Assembly: GCA_964581465.1 (NCBI GenBank)
Contig: CAZOOP010000020.1
Location: forward strand, 1-59,052
From: WJMB01 sp964581465
Lineage (GTDB): Bacteria; RBG-13-66-14
Reading direction: 5' to 3'
DNA: 59,052 bases
Of the stretch, positions 15,944 through 24,726 are shown one piece after another. Made by a program: the position numbers and the translations under genes. The notes under the pieces are model-generated. The model did not search any database, was not told where the DNA came from, and worked only from the letters and a program-made list of their open reading frames with translations. The stretch's first letter is position 1; every line of letters begins with the position of its first letter.

Positions 15944-16784
15944 TATCCTAACCGCCCCCACCCCCCGCCCCTGGGTCGAGGGTGACAACCTCCCCTGGAA
16001 CGAGGCCGACTTCTCGCGCCGGATGCTCCGCGAGCACCTGGCCCAGGGCCACGACCAGGCCAGCCGCCGCTTCGAGACCATCGACACCCAGGTCGAGTGG
16101 ATCCACCGGCGCTTGCTCGGCGGCGAGGCGACCCGGGTGCTCGACCTGGCCTGCGGCCCCGGTCTCTACGCCCAGCGTCTGGCGCTGTTGGGGCACGAGG
16201 TGCGCGGGATCGACTTCGGCCCGGCGTCCATCGAGTACGCCAAGGCCCAGGCTGAGAAGACCGGGACGGCTTGCGAGTACGTCCAGGGCGATCTCCGCGA
16301 CGCCGAGTTCGGCGGGGGCTACGGCCTGGCGCTGCTGATCTACGGCGAGTTGAACGTCTTCCGTCCCGTGGACCTGCGGCGGATTCTGGACAAGGCCTGC
16401 GCGGCGTTGGCGCCGGGCGGTACGCTGGTGCTGGAGCCGCACACGGCGGAGTTCGTCGAGCGGCTGGGTTCCAAGAGCGAGACCTGGTACCGTTCGAAGG
16501 GCGGTGTTTTCGGCGACGAGCCGCACCTGGTGCTGATGGAGCACTTCTGGGACGAGGCGACCCGGGCGGCGACGATCCGCTACTTCGTCATCGACGGGGA
16601 CGGCTCGGTCCGTCGCTACGCCCAGAGTTTTTTGGCATTGCAGACCGGGGCGCTCGGTGCGTTGTTGAAAGAACGCGGCCTGGAAACGTTCACGGTTTAC
16701 GACTGTCTGGGCGGCAAGCCCGTCACGCGGACCGACGAGCTGCGCGGTCCGCTCTACGCCCTTTCCGCGATCAAAGAGAGCTAG
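15912..16784 (+). CDS. SAM-dependent methyltransferase
   Basis: About 290 aa from the ATG at 15912, which still lies in the AT-rich insert; GC-rich sequence resumes near 15950, so the original start may have been replaced. Class I methyltransferase motifs: RVLDLACGPGLYAQRLA (motif I), VRGIDFGPASIEYAKAQA, VQGDLRDAEF, LLIYGELNVF and LAPGGTLVLEPH. The C-terminal part has beta strands found in small-molecule methylases. Substrate not inferable. The stop is immediately followed by the scpA ATG, so it heads the scpA-scpB/cmk operon. Confidence 0.8.
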   Translation: MTKPQQKPIGNILTAPTPRPWVEGDNLPWNEADFSRRMLREHLAQGHDQASRRFETIDTQVEWIHRRLLGGEATRVLDLACGPGLYAQRLALLGHEVRGIDFGPASIEYAKAQAEKTGTACEYVQGDLRDAEFGGGYGLALLIYGELNVFRPVDLRRILDKACAALAPGGTLVLEPHTAEFVERLGSKSETWYRSKGGVFGDEPHLVLMEHFWDEATRAATIRYFVIDGDGSVRRYAQSFLALQTGALGALLKERGLETFTVYDCLGGKPVTRTDELRGPLYALSAIKES

Positions 16785-17495
16785 ATGGTTTTGGAGTTCC
16801 AGTTACACCTGCCGGTCTACGAGGGTCCGATGGACCTGCTGCTCGAACTGGTCCAGCGTCAGGAGGTCGAGCTGGCCGAGGTCGACGTGGCCCGGGTCTG
16901 CGGCGAGTTCCTCGAGTACGTCGAGCGGGCCGAGGCCCTGGAGCTGGACCTGGCCGGCGAGTTCCTGGTGATGGCGGCCACACTGGTGCAGTTGAAGACC
17001 CGGCTGCTCTTCCCCGTCGTCGACGGCGATGACGAGGCGGTCTCCCAGGCCGCGGAGCTGCTGGTCAACATCGCCGAGTACAAGGTTTACAAGGAGCTGG
17101 CCCGGGCGTTGGGCGAGATCGAGGCGGCCCAGCTCGACCTCTTTCCCCGGGGCAACCCGCTGCGTTTCGCCCGGCGCACGCCCAAGCTGACCCCGGACGG
17201 CGACATCAGCGCCCTGGCCCGGGCCTTCGGGCGCTTGCAGCCCCGGGCGATGGACGAGGGCTTCCTGGCCGCCGAGAAGGTCAGCGTTGCCGAGCGGATG
17301 GAGGAGGTGCTGGAGCTGTTGGGTTCGCGGGAGCGGTTGAGCCTGGCCGAGCTTGTCGGCGACCGCAGTAGTCGTGAGGCCGCCGTGGTCAGCTTTCTGG
17401 CGCTGCTCGAGCTGGTCAAGCTGCGCCGGATCCGCCTGGCCCAGGCCTCGCCCTACCTCTCGCTCTGGGTGACCTCGCGGGAGGACGGCCGATGA
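16785..17495 (+). CDS. scpA: Segregation and condensation protein A
   Basis: 236 aa. Opens FQLHLPVYEGPMDLLLELVQ, the hallmark of ScpA, followed by EFLVMAATLVQLKTRLLFP and a C-terminal winged-helix-like part. Kleisin subunit of the Smc-ScpAB condensin complex, bridging Smc heads and binding ScpB. Overlaps the start of the scpB-cmk fusion by four bases, as in most bacteria where scpA and scpB are coupled. Confidence 0.92.
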   Translation: MVLEFQLHLPVYEGPMDLLLELVQRQEVELAEVDVARVCGEFLEYVERAEALELDLAGEFLVMAATLVQLKTRLLFPVVDGDDEAVSQAAELLVNIAEYKVYKELARALGEIEAAQLDLFPRGNPLRFARRTPKLTPDGDISALARAFGRLQPRAMDEGFLAAEKVSVAERMEEVLELLGSRERLSLAELVGDRSSREAAVVSFLALLELVKLRRIRLAQASPYLSLWVTSREDGR

Positions 17496-18859
17496 CCAAC
17501 GGCGACGAGCGGGCGGTCCTGCCCGAGCTGCTGCTGGCCGGTCTCGAGGCGGTGCTCTTCGCGGCCGACGAACCCGTGCCGATCCGCCGGCTGGTGCGGG
17601 CCCTGGAACGCTACAAGCTGGACCTGGTCGAGGCGGGCCTGAAGGAGCTGCGGCGGCGCTACAACGGCGCTTCGCGGGGCGTCGAGCTGGTCGAGCTGGG
17701 CGGCGGTTGGCAACTGTTCACCAAGCGGCCCTTCGTGCGGGCCATCGAGCGGGCGCTGGGGCCGCAGAGCCGCACCCGGACGCGGCTCTCCAACGCGGCC
17801 CTCGAGACCCTGGCCATCGTGGCCTACCGCCAGCCCGTCACCCGGGGGGAGATCGAGGCGGTGCGCGGCGTCGACTGCTCGGGCACCCTGACCAGCCTGC
17901 AGGAGCACAAGCTGATCGAGGTCACCGGGCGAGCCGAGAGCCCGGGCCGGCCCCACCTCTACGGCACCACCGAGGACTTCCTCAACTACTTCGGTCTGCG
18001 CCACCTGGGCGAGCTGCCGCCGCCGGAGCAGGAGCTGCTGGACCTCGAGACGGCGCGCGGCGGCATCCAGGTGGCGGTGGACGGCCCGGCGGGTTCGGGC
18101 AAGTCCACGGTGGCGCGGCTGGCGGCAACGCGGCTGGGACTGGTCTACGTGGACACCGGGGCGATCTACCGCGCCCTGACCTGGCTGGCCCAAGGGGAAG
18201 GCGTCGACTTCGCTGATCCGGCGGCCCTGGTCGAGACGGCCCGCGAGGCCGAGCTGGTCCTCGAGGCCGAGGGAGGGGCCACCCGGCTGCGCCTCAACGG
18301 TAAGCGCGTCGGCGCCGAGATCCGCACTCCGGAGGTCACCGCGGCCATCCGTCACCTGGCCGACCTGCCGCCGATCCGCGACAGGGTCAACGCCCTGGTG
18401 CGTCGCGCCGCCGAGGAGCTGCCCGGCGGGGTGATCGTCGAGGGTCGGGACACCGGCAGCCTGCTCTTCCCGGACACGCCCTACAAGCTCTACCTGACGG
18501 CCTCGGTGCAGGAGCGCGCCCGGCGGCGGCTGGAACAGGAGAAGGCCCGGGGTCGCGGCGGCAGCCTGCCCGAACTCGAGGAGCGCATCCTCGAACGCGA
18601 CAAGGCCGACACCACGAGGACCTACGGCGCTTTGCAAAAAATGCCCGAGGCGCGGGTGATCGACACCGACGGCCTGACGATCCAGGAAGTCGTCGAGGCC
18701 GTCGTCGAGGCCGTACGCCATCGCCGGGCCGAGATCGAGGGGGAACCGGAGCCGGAGCCGTCCGATGACGAAGACGCCCGGGGGGGCGTCGAATCGGACG
18801 ACGAGGCCGCCGAGGCGGAGGGGAGCGCATCCCAAACACCGCAAGGAGAGGAGTCTTGA
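17492..18859 (+). CDS. scpB-cmk: ScpB - cytidylate kinase fusion protein
   Basis: 455 aa in one uninterrupted frame. Residues ~1-185 are ScpB: two winged helices with EAVLFAADEPVPIRRLVRAL, LSNAALETLAIVAYRQPVTR and LYGTTEDFLNYFGL. Residues ~190-412 are CMP kinase: VAVDGPAGSGKSTVARLAA (P-loop), VDTGAIYRALTWLA, VIVEGRDTGSLLFPDTPYKL and RDKADTTRTY. An acidic ~40-residue tail follows. ScpB pairs with ScpA in condensin; Cmk phosphorylates CMP and dCMP. The two genes are often neighbours, but here no stop separates them and the junction (LLDLETARGGIQVAVDGPAG) has no room for a separate start with a binding site. Confidence 0.85.
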   Translation: MTNGDERAVLPELLLAGLEAVLFAADEPVPIRRLVRALERYKLDLVEAGLKELRRRYNGASRGVELVELGGGWQLFTKRPFVRAIERALGPQSRTRTRLSNAALETLAIVAYRQPVTRGEIEAVRGVDCSGTLTSLQEHKLIEVTGRAESPGRPHLYGTTEDFLNYFGLRHLGELPPPEQELLDLETARGGIQVAVDGPAGSGKSTVARLAATRLGLVYVDTGAIYRALTWLAQGEGVDFADPAALVETAREAELVLEAEGGATRLRLNGKRVGAEIRTPEVTAAIRHLADLPPIRDRVNALVRRAAEELPGGVIVEGRDTGSLLFPDTPYKLYLTASVQERARRRLEQEKARGRGGSLPELEERILERDKADTTRTYGALQKMPEARVIDTDGLTIQEVVEAVVEAVRHRRAEIEGEPEPEPSDDEDARGGVESDDEAAEAEGSASQTPQGEES

Positions 18860-19527
18860 TGAAACGCCTGCTGATTCTGGCGGTTCTGCTGACGGCCGCG
18901 CTGAGCCTGTGTCTCTTTGTCGGCTGCGACGAGGAAGAGGGGGAAGAAACCGGCGGCGATGAGGCCGTCGAGGACGCCCGGACCGAAGGCGAAGAGGGGG
19001 AAGGCGAGGGCGGAGGTGAGGGCGACGGCCCGGCCCTCGAGTACGAATTCGAGGTCGCTGAGCTCGAGCCCATCTACGCCATGATCGAGATGCACTCGGG
19101 CAGCTACGACGGCTTCGCCCTGGCCCCGGAGGAGCTGACCGCGGCCCTGGCCGACGCCGGCATCGAGGCCGTCGGTCCGCCCTTCGGCGTCTATTACAGC
19201 GATCCCGCCGCCGTTCCCGAGGATGAGCTGCAGTGGCTGCTCGGCATCCCCGTGGCCGAGGGTACGGCGGCCCTCGATGGCTACGAGGCCGACGAGCTCG
19301 AGGGCGGCACCGTGGTCAAGACCACCCTCGCCGGCGAGCTGGACTTCGAGAACCTGAGCGTCTACGATGAGCTCTACGCCTACGTGGCGGCCAACGGCTA
19401 CGTGCCTGCCGGGCCGCTAATCGAGGTCTACCGCTGGGGTCCCGAGCTGGAGCCCGACGAATACGAAACCGACTTCATGGTCTTCGTCGAGGAGGCCGGC
19501 GCGGTATCGTCGCCGCCGGGAAGCTGA
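18859..19527 (+). CDS. Lipoprotein with GyrI-like domain, copy 1
   Basis: 222 aa from the ATG at 18859, which overlaps the preceding TGA (TGATG). Signal peptide and lipobox LFVGC, then a 40-residue Glu/Gly-rich acidic linker. The C-terminal ~150 residues fit the GyrI-like small-molecule-binding (AraC effector-binding) fold: VGPPFGVYYSDPAAVPEDEL, LLGIPVAEGT and AYVAANGYVPAGPLIEVY. Family knowledge: this fold binds small hydrophobic or cationic ligands and is usually cytosolic; here it is predicted to be tethered outside the cytoplasm. First of a local group of five related genes. Confidence 0.75.
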   Translation: MKRLLILAVLLTAALSLCLFVGCDEEEGEETGGDEAVEDARTEGEEGEGEGGGEGDGPALEYEFEVAELEPIYAMIEMHSGSYDGFALAPEELTAALADAGIEAVGPPFGVYYSDPAAVPEDELQWLLGIPVAEGTAALDGYEADELEGGTVVKTTLAGELDFENLSVYDELYAYVAANGYVPAGPLIEVYRWGPELEPDEYETDFMVFVEEAGAVSSPPGS

Positions 19528-20301
19528 CGCTTGAATGCACCGGCCAGCGGCGCCGGACAGTCGGCACGTCGGCCGGAATTATTCAAAGGTAATGACACCC
19601 GCAACTGGAGGGCTCCTCGTCGCAAAGGGATTGCCCTGCATCGCTTTAGTGATCGATTGATTATAACTTCCCAAGGGGTATGCGTCGAAACGGCTGACAC
19701 CGCAATAGCGGACTCAACAAGTTGTGGACCCACCGGGTGTCCTGGAAACTGATAATCGAAGGCCGACCGACAACAGGTTTGTTTAGGTGGGCGCCGGAAT
19801 CGGTTAGCCACCGTATCGAGTTGATATTGCATGAGGAGCAGGCCCCTGGGACCCCTCTCGTGTATCAAACCTCTCTCGCTGATGTGGTTACTCGGTTCTT
19901 TGTGATGCCTCCCCGTATCGGATAGCCGCCGCTGGATCGGCTTCACCGGCGGAAGCGTTCGCCCAAGGCGCTTGGCAATCGCTTCCCTTGTCGCTCTAGC
20001 CCGCTCCAAGGCGTCATGGGCTACTCTGTGTAGTGCTCAAGGTCTATGAATAGATCCTCGGGATGACCGGCAGCCGGCAATTTGCGTCGTGCTTAATGGA
20101 AACGGTCAAATCACGACCGATTGCAACTACGAATACCAGCATGGATGCTGGAATGCGACAGCCTTCCAGCGATCGACGATGCAATTGCGCCTTACAGCGT
20201 TATCAGCCGGCTGTCCAGGGTATTCGGCGATTCGAATCGACGCGGCCCCGATCTTCGAGTGTTCCCGAACCAAACCAAACAAACACACATTGGGGGATTC
20301 C
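19528..20301 (+). other. Long intergenic region without supported gene
   Basis: 774 bases between GyrI copies 1 and 2. No ribosome binding site plus coding-like frame, no tRNA, and no clear copy of the A or H repeats. The composition is lower in GC than the genes, like other repeat-filled gaps here, so decayed mobile repeats are likely. GGGGATTCC precedes the ATG at 20302. Confidence 0.4.
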
Positions 20302-20868
20302 ATGCGCAAACTCATTATCCTGACCTGCCTGGCCCTGGTCGGCGCCGTCGCCGCCGACGTGGCGCCCCTCGAGCCCGCCTTCACCTATGAATACGAGATC
20401 ACCGAGCTCGAGCCCATCTACGCCGTGATCGAGATGCACTCGGGCTCCTACGGCGGCTACTCCTTCGCCCTCGAGGACATGTTCGACGATCTGGCCGCCG
20501 ATGCCGTGGCCCCCGTCGGCCCGCCCTTCGGCGTCTACTACGACGATCCCGCCTTCACCCCCGAGGATGAACTAGAGTGGCTGGTCGGCATCCCGGTCGA
20601 GGAGGGCGTCGCCGCCCCCGCCGGTTACGAGACCCAGTGGCTCGAGGGCGGCACCGTGGTCAAGACCACGCTCTACGGTGAGGTCGACTTCGAGAACACC
20701 ACGGTCTACGATGAGATCTACGAGTACATCGTCGCCAACGGTTACATGCCCGCCGGTCCCATGGTCGAGGTCTACCGCTGGGATTCGGACATCGATCCCG
20801 AGGACTACGAGACCGACATAATCGTCTTCGTCGAGAAGGCCGGCGCCGTGGGCGGTCCGGGTCGCTGA
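20302..20868 (+). CDS. Secreted GyrI-like domain protein, copy 2
   Basis: 188 aa from the ATG at 20302. Signal peptide MRKLIILTCLALVGAVAA with an AxA-type cleavage site and no lipobox, so predicted periplasmic and soluble. The domain is very close to copy 1: ELEPIYAVIEMHSGSYGGYS, VGPPFGVYYDDPAFTPEDEL, LVGIPVEEGVA, YIVANGYMPAGPMVEVY. No DNA-binding part. It stands alone between long non-coding gaps. Likely role: ligand capture in the envelope (inference from the fold). Confidence 0.75.
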   Translation: MRKLIILTCLALVGAVAADVAPLEPAFTYEYEITELEPIYAVIEMHSGSYGGYSFALEDMFDDLAADAVAPVGPPFGVYYDDPAFTPEDELEWLVGIPVEEGVAAPAGYETQWLEGGTVVKTTLYGEVDFENTTVYDEIYEYIVANGYMPAGPMVEVYRWDSDIDPEDYETDIIVFVEKAGAVGGPGR

Positions 20869-21106
20869 TTCCAGCCTGCGTACGATTATCGGCGGCGCCG
20901 CGGGGTGACCGACGCTTCGCGGCGCCGATGACGGCGGGGCTTGAGGACGCGCCCGCGGTAAGGTAAACTGCTACGGTGGTAACGTGGCGCCCACTCCCGT
21001 TTGCGGCGCGCACCGTGAATCGCCCGCCCGCCATCGGTTTTTGGTCTCTTTCCGACGATCGGTTTTATCATCGCAGCGTGTTCATCAGGCAGGATTCAGA
21101 GTAGAG

Positions 21107-21562
21107 ATGAAGATAGATTTCAAAGAGCTGCCTCCCCGTCGCGTATTGGCCCTGGAGCGACGCGGCTCCTACGACGGCTTCCCCCACGCCCTGGCCGAGC
21201 TGCTGGACCTGACCCAGCGGGCCGGCCTGGCGCCCAGCGGTCCGCCGATGGGCGTCTACTACGACGATCCCGCCGGAGTCCCCGCCGAGGAGCTGCGCTA
21301 CGAGGCCCAGCTTCCCGTCGACGGCGACGTCCCGCCCCTCGAGGGCCTCAAGGTCAAGACCTTCCCCGGCGGACGGATGGTCAGCATGTTCTGCGAGCCC
21401 CACGAGGGTCCCCGCGAGGAGGACTACCTGACCCTCCGGCAATTGGTCACCGCCAGCGGGCGGCGGGTCGTCGGTCCGCTCTACGAGATCTACCGCGCCG
21501 CCGGCGGCGACGACGGCGAGCACAGCACCGAAATCTGCCTGCGGGTGGTCGACGCCGACTAG
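21107..21562 (+). CDS. Cytosolic GyrI-like domain protein, copy 3
   Basis: 151 aa from the ATG at 21107, without signal peptide. Retains SGPPMGVYYDDPAGVPAEEL, AQLPVDGDVPP and VTASGRRVVGPLYEIY. This is the ancestral-looking, stand-alone GyrI-like form (as in cytosolic small-molecule-binding or gyrase-inhibitor-like proteins). Its place beside the exported copies suggests that the secreted versions arose from such a gene by gain of signal peptides. The ribosome binding site is weak. Confidence 0.75.
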   Translation: MKIDFKELPPRRVLALERRGSYDGFPHALAELLDLTQRAGLAPSGPPMGVYYDDPAGVPAEELRYEAQLPVDGDVPPLEGLKVKTFPGGRMVSMFCEPHEGPREEDYLTLRQLVTASGRRVVGPLYEIYRAAGGDDGEHSTEICLRVVDAD

Positions 21563-22032
21563 GCGTCCGGCTTGGTCCGGTATAGAGTAGTGACCGGCAC
21601 AACCGATTGAACCAGTTTCATAAGCTCGGAGCGCCGCATTGAGTGGAAGGCCCCACGGTTTGCAACCCGAAAGATATCGGGTTAAGGCGGTTGGCTGTCA
21701 GGGGCGCTTATCGGAAGGCATCATCACAACAAACCGAACCAGTACCTGAAGCTGCAAAGAGCTGCGACGAGAGATCGATTCTGGTTGCTCACCTGGCTGG
21801 GACGTCAGCAGGGCGGGCATCGGCGGCAACCCCCTCGTAGCCGCTATCAGCAGCTACAGTCAATGGTCCCGCTTCTTGTGGAGATCTCTTTCTGCAAGGC
21901 GGCACCCCTCCAGTGCCTGCTTCGTGGCATGGATGTGTTCATTTCAAGAGTCCTGCGAGGATGTTCACGGCACGATAAAGCCCGGGCGGGTTACCCGAGC
22001 CCGGATTGGAATGCTCTTCCCGAGGAGTATCG
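21563..22032 (+). other. Intergenic region with hairpin 21977-22004
   Basis: 470 bases without a supported gene. CATCATCACAACAAACCGAACC (about 21719) recalls the left end of the A-family mobile element, so a decayed copy may lie here. Near the right end a stem CCGGGC...GCCCGG encloses GGGTTACCC, 30 bases before the next gene, and might act as a leader hairpin. Confidence 0.35.
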
Positions 22033-22746
22033 ATGCGTGTTCAGCACTGGTTCCTGGTTTTCTTCGCGGCGTTGGTTCTCCTGGTTGCGGTAGGTTGCGA
22101 CGAGGAGGCCGAGAACATCGCCCGCCCCCAGGGCGATGAGCCCCTGATCGATCCCCCCGCCGTGGTGGTCGACACCCTGGAGTCCCGTGAAGCCCTCGCC
22201 TACCGGCCCGAGGTCGAGACCGAGCCCGCCGTCGCCGTGGAGGAGCTGACGACGCTGTTGGCCGAGTACGAGCTCCCCACCGAGGGCGACGAGGAGCCCG
22301 AGATCGGCCTGGAGATCGACGGGAAGCTGTGGATTATCCACGACGGCGGCTTCGCGGAGGAAGCCGGGGAGGAAGCCGGGGAGGACGAAACCGTCGCCGT
22401 CGAGGACGCGGACCCCGTCGCCCCCTTCCTGCTTGCCGTCCAGTTAGGTGAAGACGCTCCCACCCCCGAGGAGCTGTTTCCCGTTCGCTTGAGCGGCGGC
22501 GAGGCGGCGGTACTCGCCGAGCTCGATGAGGCCGCCCCCGGTGATGCCGAGACGGCGGCCCGGTTGCGGGAGTTCGCCGCCGGACGGGGCATCGCCTCAC
22601 CGGGGGTCGTCGTCGAGGTGCTGGGCGAGGTCGAGGATGAATGGACGCCGCAGTGGGCCTATCTGCTCTTCACCCAGGGCGACGGTTGGGAGCCCTTCGT
22701 GGAAGAGGACGCCGGAGGCGGAGATGACGCTGAGGAAGAGGAATAG
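22033..22746 (+). CDS. Lipoprotein, possible diverged GyrI-like member, copy 4
   Basis: 237 aa from the ATG at 22033 (GAGGAG six bases upstream). Signal peptide with lipobox LVAVGC. Acidic throughout. The canonical GPPFGVYY motif is absent, but the C-terminal layout (LREFAAGRGIASPGVVVEVL, then WTPQWAYLLFTQ) parallels the last helix-strand pair of the other copies (YVAANGYVPAGPLIEVY), and the gene sits within the group. The assignment to the family is therefore tentative. Overlaps the next lipoprotein gene by 23 bases, so the two are translationally linked. Confidence 0.6.
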   Translation: MRVQHWFLVFFAALVLLVAVGCDEEAENIARPQGDEPLIDPPAVVVDTLESREALAYRPEVETEPAVAVEELTTLLAEYELPTEGDEEPEIGLEIDGKLWIIHDGGFAEEAGEEAGEDETVAVEDADPVAPFLLAVQLGEDAPTPEELFPVRLSGGEAAVLAELDEAAPGDAETAARLREFAAGRGIASPGVVVEVLGEVEDEWTPQWAYLLFTQGDGWEPFVEEDAGGGDDAEEEE

Positions 22747-23395
22747 GACCCGGGCGGTCTGGCTGCCGGTGCTTGTGGCGCTCCTGCTGGTCTCCTGCGG
22801 CGATGATCAGCCCCGCGAGTACGCCGTGCCCGTCGGGGAGGACGGCGGCCTGAGCGCCGAGCCCGAGGTGGTGGTGCGGATGATGGAGCCGACCACCATC
22901 CTGGTCCTGCCCAAGCGCGGCGACTACGACCTGTTCTGGGCGGCGATCCAAGAGGCCCAGGGGGTGCTGCGCCGCAACGGCATCGAGCTGGTCGGCTCGC
23001 CCCGCTGCGCCTACTACGACCTGCCCCGCCCCGAGGAGGTTCCTTTGGAGGAGCGCCGTTTCGAGGTCTGGCTGCCCGTGGCCGAGAACATCATCGCCCC
23101 CCCGGGCTTCGAGGTGCGCGAGGAGCGGGGCGGCCAGGCCGCCTACATGACCTTCAAGGGACCGATCGGCCTGGAGAACCGTCCCGACTACGCCACGCTC
23201 TTCGAGTACGTCTACGGCCGCGGTCGCCAACCCGAGGGTCCCGTCGTCGAGGTCTACCACTGGGACGCCAACACCCCGGCCGAGGAGTACATCACCGAGA
23301 TCTTCGTCCTGCTCAGCGATCCGCCGCCCGAGGTGGAAGAGACACCGACCGAAACCGAGAGCGAGTCGCCGGAGACGGTGACCGATCAGGAGTAG
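22724..23395 (+). CDS. Lipoprotein with GyrI-like domain, copy 5
   Basis: 223 aa from the ATG at 22724, GGAGGCGG just before it, inside the 3' end of the previous gene. Signal peptide with lipobox LLVSC. Domain markers: TTILVLPKRGDYDLFWAAI, VGSPRCAYYDLPRPEEVPLE, VWLPVAENIIAPPGF, YVYGRGRQPEGPVVEVYHW. The GPP(F/M)GVYYDDP motif has changed to GSPRCAYYDLP, suggesting a different ligand. The tail is acidic, rich in Thr and Glu. The arsC-type gene starts nine bases after its stop. Confidence 0.7.
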   Translation: MTLRKRNRTRAVWLPVLVALLLVSCGDDQPREYAVPVGEDGGLSAEPEVVVRMMEPTTILVLPKRGDYDLFWAAIQEAQGVLRRNGIELVGSPRCAYYDLPRPEEVPLEERRFEVWLPVAENIIAPPGFEVREERGGQAAYMTFKGPIGLENRPDYATLFEYVYGRGRQPEGPVVEVYHWDANTPAEEYITEIFVLLSDPPPEVEETPTETESESPETVTDQE

Positions 23396-23403
23396 ACACT
23401 TAC

Positions 23404-23814
23404 ATGGCCAAGCAACGCATCCTCTTCCTCTGCACGGGCAACTCGGCGCGCAGCCAGATGGCCGAGGCCCTGCTGCGCGACCTGGCCGGCGAGGCCTACG
23501 AGACGGCCAGCGCCGGGACCCACCCCGCCGAGACCGTCCACCCCCTGGCCGTCGAGGAGATGGCCCGCCGGGGTCTGGACATCGCCGGCGCCGAGCCCAA
23601 GCATCTCAATGACCTGCCCGACCTGGACTACGATCTGGTCGTTACGGTCTGCGACCGGGCCAAGGAGGAGTGCCCCTTCCTGCCCGGCGCGCGGATGCTG
23701 CACTGGAGCTTCCCCGATCCCGCCGCCGCCGAGGGCGACCTCGAATCGCGGCGCGCCTTCTTCCGCGTGGTCGCCGACGACATCCGGCGGCATCTCGAAC
23801 AGCTCAGAGCCTGA
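23404..23814 (+). CDS. arsC: Low-molecular-weight phosphatase-type arsenate reductase
   Basis: 136 aa. Opens RILFLCTGNSARSQMAEALL, the Cys-x5-Arg phosphate-binding loop, with a second conserved block VVTVCDRAKEECPFLPG carrying two further Cys residues in the positions used by thioredoxin-coupled ArsC. HWSFPDPA is the conserved Asp loop. Length fits. It reduces arsenate to arsenite, or acts as a protein-tyrosine phosphatase; no arsenic efflux gene is near. Could be co-transcribed with the lipoprotein genes on the left and rfbD on the right. Confidence 0.85.
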   Translation: MAKQRILFLCTGNSARSQMAEALLRDLAGEAYETASAGTHPAETVHPLAVEEMARRGLDIAGAEPKHLNDLPDLDYDLVVTVCDRAKEECPFLPGARMLHWSFPDPAAAEGDLESRRAFFRVVADDIRRHLEQLRA

Positions 23815-23838
23815 CCCCAACAAATCGAGGAAGTTGAC

Positions 23839-24726
23839 GTGAAGGTAGCCCTGACGGGAGCCGACGGCCTTCTGGGCAGCGAACTCGGCGCCGTTCTCAA
23901 GGACGGTGGATATGATCCCGCGCCGATCCTCGAGCGCGAGGTAGATATCGTCGACGCGGCGGCGGTGCGCGCCCGACTGCGCGACATCGCCCCGGAACTG
24001 CTGATCCACTGCGCCTCCTACACCCGGGTCGACAGCGCCGAAAGCGATATCGACCGGGTCTACGCCGTCAATGCCTTCGGCACCTTTCATCTGGCCCGGA
24101 CCGCCGCCGAGCTGGACTGCCGCTTCGTGTACGTCTCCACCGATTACGTTTTTGACGGCGCCCTGGACCGCCCCTATCGACCCGAGGACGAACCCGCGCC
24201 CCTCAACGTCTACGGTCGCAGCAAGCTGGCCGGTGAGATGCTGGTGCGCACCTACGCCCCGAGCTGGACGATCATCCGCTCCAGCTCCCTCTACGGACAC
24301 AACGGCAACGGCTTCCCCGAGAAGCTCTGCCGCCGCGCCGTCGGCGGGGGGGAGCTGCGCGTCGTTGACGATCAGATCAGCTCGCCCACCTACGCCCCGG
24401 AGCTGGCCCGGGGGATCGTCGAGCTGCTGGAGGCCGCCGAGGGCGGCGTCTACCACCTGACCAACACCGGCGCCGTGAGCTGGTACGAGTTCGCCCGGGT
24501 TCTCGCCGAGGAACTGGGCCTGCCCAACGAGTTGACGCCGGTCTCCTCGTCGGAGTTCGACGCCCCGGCCCGTCGCCCGGCCTACTCCGCCCTGGACAAC
24601 ACGACGGCCCGAGAGCTGGGCGTCGAGCTGCGGCCCTGGCGCTCGGCCCTACGTGAGTATCTGGAGCGCGAGGCCGAAGAGCTGCGCACTCTGGCCGGTC
24701 TCGCTTCCGGCGGGGATGGCTCTTGA
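23839..24726 (+). CDS. rfbD: dTDP-4-dehydrorhamnose reductase
   Basis: 295 aa from a GTG at 23839 (GAGGAAG upstream). Rossmann start VALTGADGLLGSELG, then DIVDAAAVRARL, VNAFGTFHLARTAA, VSTDYVFDGALDRPY and the catalytic YGRSKLAGE (Tyr-x3-Lys). The C-terminal substrate domain includes QISSPTYAPELARG and a Pro-rich RRPAYSALDN. Last step of dTDP-L-rhamnose synthesis for surface polysaccharide. The other rml genes are not in the window. Confidence 0.9.
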   Translation: MKVALTGADGLLGSELGAVLKDGGYDPAPILEREVDIVDAAAVRARLRDIAPELLIHCASYTRVDSAESDIDRVYAVNAFGTFHLARTAAELDCRFVYVSTDYVFDGALDRPYRPEDEPAPLNVYGRSKLAGEMLVRTYAPSWTIIRSSSLYGHNGNGFPEKLCRRAVGGGELRVVDDQISSPTYAPELARGIVELLEAAEGGVYHLTNTGAVSWYEFARVLAEELGLPNELTPVSSSEFDAPARRPAYSALDNTTARELGVELRPWRSALREYLEREAEELRTLAGLASGGDGS

